Of a DNA stretch of 64,000 nt, positions 63,989-64,000 are shown piece by piece (positions within the stretch are counted from its first letter, which is position 1; each line of letters opens with the position of its first letter). The notes below the pieces were generated by a model, which saw only the letters and a program-made list of their open reading frames with translations, did not search any database and was not told the origin of the DNA. This DNA is from Corynebacterium pseudopelargi (GTDB lineage Bacteria; Actinomycetota; Actinomycetes; Mycobacteriales; Mycobacteriaceae), in assembly GCF_003814005.1 (NCBI RefSeq), contig NZ_CP033898.1:2046001-2110000 (forward strand). Direction: 5' to 3'. Both the position numbers and the translations under genes were made by a program.

Positions 63989-64000
63989 AGTTTCGCTTTT

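Overview
The window looks like a Corynebacterium chromosome segment. The grounds are a GC-rich sequence, actinobacterial RpoB/RpoC/NusG, inositol-3-phosphate synthase, the mannosyltransferase MgtA, a menaquinone locus ordered like that of mycobacteria, DUF3068/DUF3592/DUF4229 proteins, and many starts with a -10 box 7-8 nt upstream (leaderless mRNAs). The species cannot be named from sequence alone. No rRNA gene, CRISPR array, prophage, integrase or insertion sequence was seen.

Layout. 1-1.4 kb: alkaline-shock (Asp23/AmaP) envelope operon, + strand. 1.4-2.7 kb: DUF421 protein and an unrecognised gene. 2.7-7.6 kb: rpsL-rpsG-fusA-tuf on the - strand. 7.7-15.9 kb: variable envelope region with a TsnR-like rRNA methyltransferase, a two-component system with an ABC exporter, three exported or anchored proteins including a beta-lactamase-fold lipoprotein, and YjdM. 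16-23.8 kb: rpoB-rpoC. 23.8-27.3 kb: DUF3068, a dehydrogenase and an MpaB-type oxygenase. 27.5-31.4 kb: a nucleoside hydrolase and a complete ECF transporter. 31.5-38 kb: rplJ-rplL with an L10 leader and attenuator, ino1, an orphan lipoprotein, rplK-rplA, nusG and secE. 38-38.8 kb: tRNA-Trp, -Met, -Thr and -Tyr with a pair of overlapping micro-ORFs among them. 38.9-51.7 kb: menaquinone supercluster (polyprenyl synthase, menJ, menG, mgtA, menD, menC, menB, menE, menA). 51.8-52.4 kb: a small membrane protein and an ArsR regulator. 52.4-61 kb: heme and cytochrome c biogenesis run (hemE, hemY, hemL, phosphatase, TlpA, CcdA, ResB, CcsB). 61-64 kb: a P-type-ATPase-like protein that has lost every catalytic motif, and a small membrane protein.

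How it fits together. Most of the window is transcription/translation core plus the parts of the respiratory chain made outside the core complexes: menaquinone (quinone ring, prenyl tail, tail reduction) and heme with its attachment to c-type cytochromes. The less ordinary items are: (i) a 12-base element AGCTTTTCGACG, present in six intergenic gaps and several genes; (ii) the pseudo-P-type ATPase next to hemE; (iii) a fused ECF ATPase with one intact and one degenerate ATP site; (iv) the promoter-driven micro-ORF pair between tRNA genes; and (v) a shared C-terminal domain in two otherwise unrecognised envelope proteins.
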